From the NCBI GenBank assembly GCA_023374025.1, contig SIJG01000036.1, forward strand, positions 758,777 through 822,776: a stretch of 64,000 nt of DNA. Direction: 5' to 3'. The translations under genes were made by a program, and so were the position numbers. The DNA comes from Heterodera schachtii. Its lineage: Eukaryota > Nematoda > Chromadorea > Rhabditida > Heteroderidae. Under the pieces are notes generated by a model. The model was not told the origin of the DNA. It saw nothing but the letters and a program-made list of their open reading frames with translations, and ran no database searches. This document shows, in pieces, positions 59,871 through 64,000 of this stretch (its first letter is position 1; each line of letters starts with the position of its first letter).

Positions 59871-62800
59871 GAGAAGGCTTTTGCAGATTGTGACAAACAA
59901 TCTGATCAGACTCTTCTGCCGCTTGTGCTCGGGACGAATTAGCAGGAAGAGGAAGGAAGACAGCAGCAGAAGCGGCAGATGATGAAGGAAGTAATGGGCG
60001 AAGATCGATTTGTGATGGGAAGAATTGGAGGAGTTGCAAAGGTTGGGCCAAAGAGAGGGGCCAAAGAGAGAGGGGCCAAGGGGGAGAGAGAGAGGGGTCA
60101 TTTGTTGGAAATGAGTGCAATAAATGAAATGAAGAATGAATGTTTCGGAAGGATGGCCATCAGGGAGAAAAGCAACAGAAACAGAAGGCCAAAGGGGCGG
60201 GGGACTCATCTCGACAAATAATTGAAAGAATCAAAGCAAAAAAGGGACAAAAAAGAAAACATTGGGGCGAATGATAAGAAAAAATAAATAATAAATTAGA
60301 TAAATTGAAAATGAAAAGCAAAAGAATAATAATTCAAATGCAAAATAATGAAAGCATTTGTGTGCAAATGCGTTTTATATTTGTGACTATAATTAGAGCA
60401 CTAATTGTTATTATGAAAAGCCATAAAGGGAAAGCGATTAGCAATTGTAACAAAAACATTGAAAAGAATTCTTTGTTTTCTTTGACATTTTTTTCTTTTT
60501 TCCATTTTTATTTATGTTTTATTCTTTTTTTCATAAAAAAAATTGTTGGTATTAAATAATTTCATAAACAATTAACAAAAAACAATTAATTTAATTTTAA
60601 ATAAATGTTTAAAAAAGTATACAAATTATCGAAAGAAGTAAAATATGATGAAATGGGTTAAAAAACGTGCATTTAAGCAGCAGCAGCTCCAAACGGTTGC
60701 TATGCTTCTCAAAAATGGCCATACAAAGAAAGGCCCGGCACTGAATGACCCGCGGGGACATCCGCCGGTTGGCCAATTCATTCATTCATTCGTCCGTCCG
60801 TCTGTTCCGGCGGAAGACGGACAGCAAAACTTTATAAGCATGGCCACCGGCCAAACCGCACAAGACGGTGGGTGGTGACCAAGGTGAGACGGGGGGGGGG
60901 GAGGAAAAAATGGGGACGGACGGACAGCGGCGGATTGGCCGGCCCCGGGGGAGGGGGGGGGGATTGGTTGGCAAGCAAAGCGAGGCAAAGATTGCTTCGG
61001 CGGGGGATATGTATGTGTTGGGCCAAGGGCAAAAACATCGCCGGGGGGGGGGGAGCATGGGATGTCGACGGATTTGTCGTCGTCGTAATTTTTCGCTTTT
61101 TCTCCCCTCCCCTTTTTATAGGCTTTTCAGTCCACGGATCGGACAACAAACAAACGAATGAATGGCGATGGTAGTGGTGAATAACACGTGTTTGGCCTGC
61201 TGATTAGAGGAGAAAAGATCGCCTCAGCGTTTTGTTTATGTGTGCGAAGCGATTGAAGAAGTTTTTGAGGGATAAGCGAAGGGACGGAAAAGGAAAAAGG
61301 TCGGAAAATGACGGACGGACTGAAAACGGATGGCCAATCATTTTGATTGGACGAAAAGGGAGGGGGAATACGATTGAAATGGAAAAAGGGGAGAAAAAGG
61401 GACTAAAAAATAATAATGAAACAAAACGACGACGACGGGGAGGGACAGAAAAAAGTTGGGGCGGCCACAAAGAAAGAGTTGTGGGTGGTGGCCAATCGGA
61501 GGGCGGATTAAGATTAAGCTAAGCTCGGCTATCAGCGAAGAGCAGTAAAATAAAGGCGCAGCAGCAACTGACACCAGCAGAAGCAGCAACAGAAGAGCAG
61601 TGGGGGCGGAGAAGCGAAAAGAAAAGAGAGAGAGAGAGAGACAAAATGGACATTAATCCCCACTCCGTAAAGCGATCACTGATCGGAAGGAATCGGAAGA
61701 AAAAGCTGATCGGAAGGGGGGAAACACAAAAATGAAAAGCAAAGCGGGGAGAGGGGGAGCTGAGGTGGGGGAGGAAACATCAGCTAACCGACGGAGGAAC
61801 ATCGGGCAAAATAGAAACGGCGGCGGCACCGGTGGGCGTGGCATTGGCCAAGGATTGCTTGGCCACCCCAACCGAACCCCAAAGCATTCATTCATTGTGC
61901 ACGGCGATGACCTCGTCGCGGAACACACACTCAGGTGGTCCTGACTCATCTGTTGTTGTTGCTGACGATACAAATAATAAGAGGGACCGACTGATCAGAA
62001 GCAAAGGGGGGGGGGGGGATTTATGGTTGGGAAAGGATCGCATAAGCACTTAATTTATCCTATATCCATAATTATCCATATTTTGAAATTTAAAAAAATA
62101 TAACAGTTCAATCAGCTGAACTGCCCTTTTAGATATTCTAAAAAATCGAAAAATTTTCAGAAATTAGAATTTTTCGAGTATATTGCTTAATTTAAAATTT
62201 CTAAACCGGTAAATTTTATTAAAATTGAAATCTCACTTCAGGTCGTTTAAAAAATAAATAAATTTTAAATTATGTTTTCGATTTTATCCATGTTTTTATA
62301 GCCCTGTAATGAAAGAGAAACAAATGTATACATTCTATGGTAAGTAAATAAGAGAATACATATGCTCTATACAGTAGGCACAAAAAGGTTTGATTAAAAT
62401 AAAAATTTTAATGCTTAATGCTATTTTTAAGCCCCTCTTTTTTCTTTAAAAATGCGCAGAAAAATAAGCAAAAATTATACCACGCAAAACCCAAGTGAAA
62501 GCAAAAAAAGAAGCAAAGTGAGCAATAACCAAAGGCAAAAGTTGGACAAAGCAAAGGACAAATAAAGCAAAAAGTGTTTGCCAAAATTATTAAATATTAA
62601 AAAACTCACAAAAATAATTAACTTAAAAGTGGCAAAATAATGCCGAAATAATGGAAAAATAGTCGCAAAATTATTCACTAATAAATTTGCAAATAAATGC
62701 ATTTTTAACTTTTTTCAAAAGTCAATTCTTATGGGCGTGTTTTTCGTTTTTACTGAATTTTGGTTAAAAATTTAACTCAAATAATGGCAAAATTAGTGAC

Positions 62801-64000
62801 CAATGAATTGAACAAAACGACTTTTTCGTCGTTTAAAACTCCATTGCGAAATTTTACGTCCAAGAAATGTTCTCCCTAAAAACTCTAATTTTTTCGTTAA
62901 TTTTCAATTTATTTTTAAAAATTTTATCATTTATGCACTAATTAGGTAAATCTTTCTAGGAATATTTTTGTAAAAATTATTTGTAGAAAATTTTGTGCTC
63001 TTTGTGTCAGTCAGATTCATTTTCCACAAAAATTTTTTTTTTCAGCCCCTAGGAATTTTTTCCAAAACTTCCAAATTTAAGCATTTTTTTGGTTTTTCAG
63101 TTCACCCGCCGAAGGAGTGATCTGATTTTCATGTCTTCTAAATTTTGTTTCTATAAAAGTGGAACAGACTTTAGAATATCAGCAAAAAAAGGAGTAAATC
63201 CATGCCCAAGTGTTCCTCAAAATGAAATGAAATTTTATCAAAATGAGAAAATGAATGAATGAATACATATTGTATATAAAAACACATATCAATTGACCAA
63301 TCGACGGCCGGCATCAAATAAAAATAATCAGGTATTTGGAGGAGATTTAGCATTTGAAGTTTGTTGGTGTGTGTGTAATGTGACAATAAAATCTGGAGAA
63401 ATTTAATAATGAAATATGCATAAAAATAATTTGAATAAAAGGAAAATGGGAGGAGAAATATTTGTGATCAGAAGAAGAATAACGGATGGGCTGATCATTT
63501 TGATCAAAACACAAAAAATGGAGGCGCAAAAGGAAGAGGTGAGCAAAATGAGTGGGGAGGGAGCAGCAGACACACGCAAAAGAGGGGGAGAGAGGGCAAT
63601 TATCACCAATTAGTTAATTGCCTAATTAAGTCGGGCTAATCACCCTTCAGCAGCTAATTTGGACCAAACTATTTCCCTTTCGAAGAAAGTACAGCATTCG
63701 TCTTGAGAAAGGCAAACAAAATGACAAAATTTGTGTGGCCAACGGCGACAGTACCCACCACAATTTGCCGTTGGGGAGGGAGGGGATACGGTAATTGTTA
63801 CAAAAGAAATGATAACTCTTTCCTATTAAGACAAAATAAATTAAACATCAATTCGCTGTTCCTAATGATGCGGTTGATTATTCAAAATTCACAGATCGCG
63901 CGACGGCTTCCGGCCAATCACAACGCAAAAACATTGGGGGAGCAGCAGAGAAAAAGAAAGGGGCAGTGAACAGACAAACAAATGGCGAAATTGGGAAACA
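59871..64000. other. intergenic, no supportable gene
   Basis: GC-richer, GA- and G-run-bearing DNA to 62.0 kb, then AT-rich DNA. Frames at 60645-60878, 61653-61973 and 63703-63969 were inspected; none has a recognisable motif or splice-consistent partners. The last 300 bases have mixed composition and could include 5' exons of a gene beyond the window. Confidence 0.35.

Noticed and set aside
60645..60878. 77-codon plus frame
   Set aside because: No recognisable feature, no splice partners, and flanked by G runs.
62475..62702. 75-codon hydrophobic minus frame
   Set aside because: Phe/Leu-rich translation of AAA/GCAAA-rich DNA; no start context or signal-peptide organisation.

Overview
The window is nuclear DNA of a nematode, most likely a plant-parasitic tylenchomorph (a cyst-nematode-like genome). 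This rests on multi-exon genes with short AT-rich introns, on nearly every recognisable protein having a nematode counterpart (lis-1, did-2/CHMP1, rnf-5, gar-type muscarinic receptor, mlc-3-type light chain), and on several probable GC-AG introns, a feature known to be common in cyst nematodes. Species was not determined. Exons are relatively GC-rich; intergenic DNA is AT-rich with long G or C homopolymers and GA tracts. All function calls come from reading translations and recalling family sequences; no database search was run.

Layout. 1-1.6 kb: 3' part of an unidentified minus-strand gene with arginine- and serine-rich disordered protein. 1.6-7.2 kb: no convincing gene, only low-complexity DNA and two weak exon-like stretches. 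7.2-9.1 kb: zinc alcohol dehydrogenase (minus) with two probable GC-AG introns. 10.6-12.0 kb: myosin essential light chain (plus). 12.3-14.0 kb: TMX2-like thioredoxin transmembrane protein (minus) and 14.5-15.8 kb: RNF5/RNF185-like ER ubiquitin ligase (minus), two ER-membrane genes in tandem. 16.9-19.2 kb: lis-1 (plus), divergent from rnf-5. 20.1-21.4 kb: mitochondrial ribosomal protein S17 (plus). 21.7-22.7 kb: unidentified gene with a cysteine cluster (minus).

23.0-30.5 kb is a repeat-rich island. It holds a foldback element, a clean hAT-like MITE with 8-bp target duplication, an orphan last exon of an amine-type GPCR, and rearranged pieces of a CBP/p300 acetyltransferase gene: two tandem copies of the distal HAT region (minus) and a bromodomain-RING-HAT piece (plus) lacking most of the HAT core. 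A second cluster of CBP pieces, two tandem copies of the N-terminal TAZ1 region, lies at 40.3-42.8 kb (minus).

Other genes are housekeeping: POP1 of RNase P/MRP (30.6-35.05 kb, plus), ARF1-type GTPase (35.6-36.8 kb, minus), CD2BP2/LIN1-like splicing factor without its GYF domain (38.1-39.7 kb, plus), ESCRT-III CHMP1 (43.3-45.3 kb, plus), and an 8-kb muscarinic acetylcholine receptor (46.8-54.6 kb, plus). The right end carries a small cysteine-rich single-pass protein (55.1-55.9 kb, minus), a (GA)n block, an EGF-domain protein with a long Glu/Lys/Arg-rich stalk (57.7-59.4 kb, minus), a minisatellite, and about 4 kb without a supportable gene.

The most notable feature is the scattered CBP/p300 material: at least five pieces from three parts of one gene, in both orientations and associated with mobile repeats, some keeping intact zinc-binding domains and splice sites.
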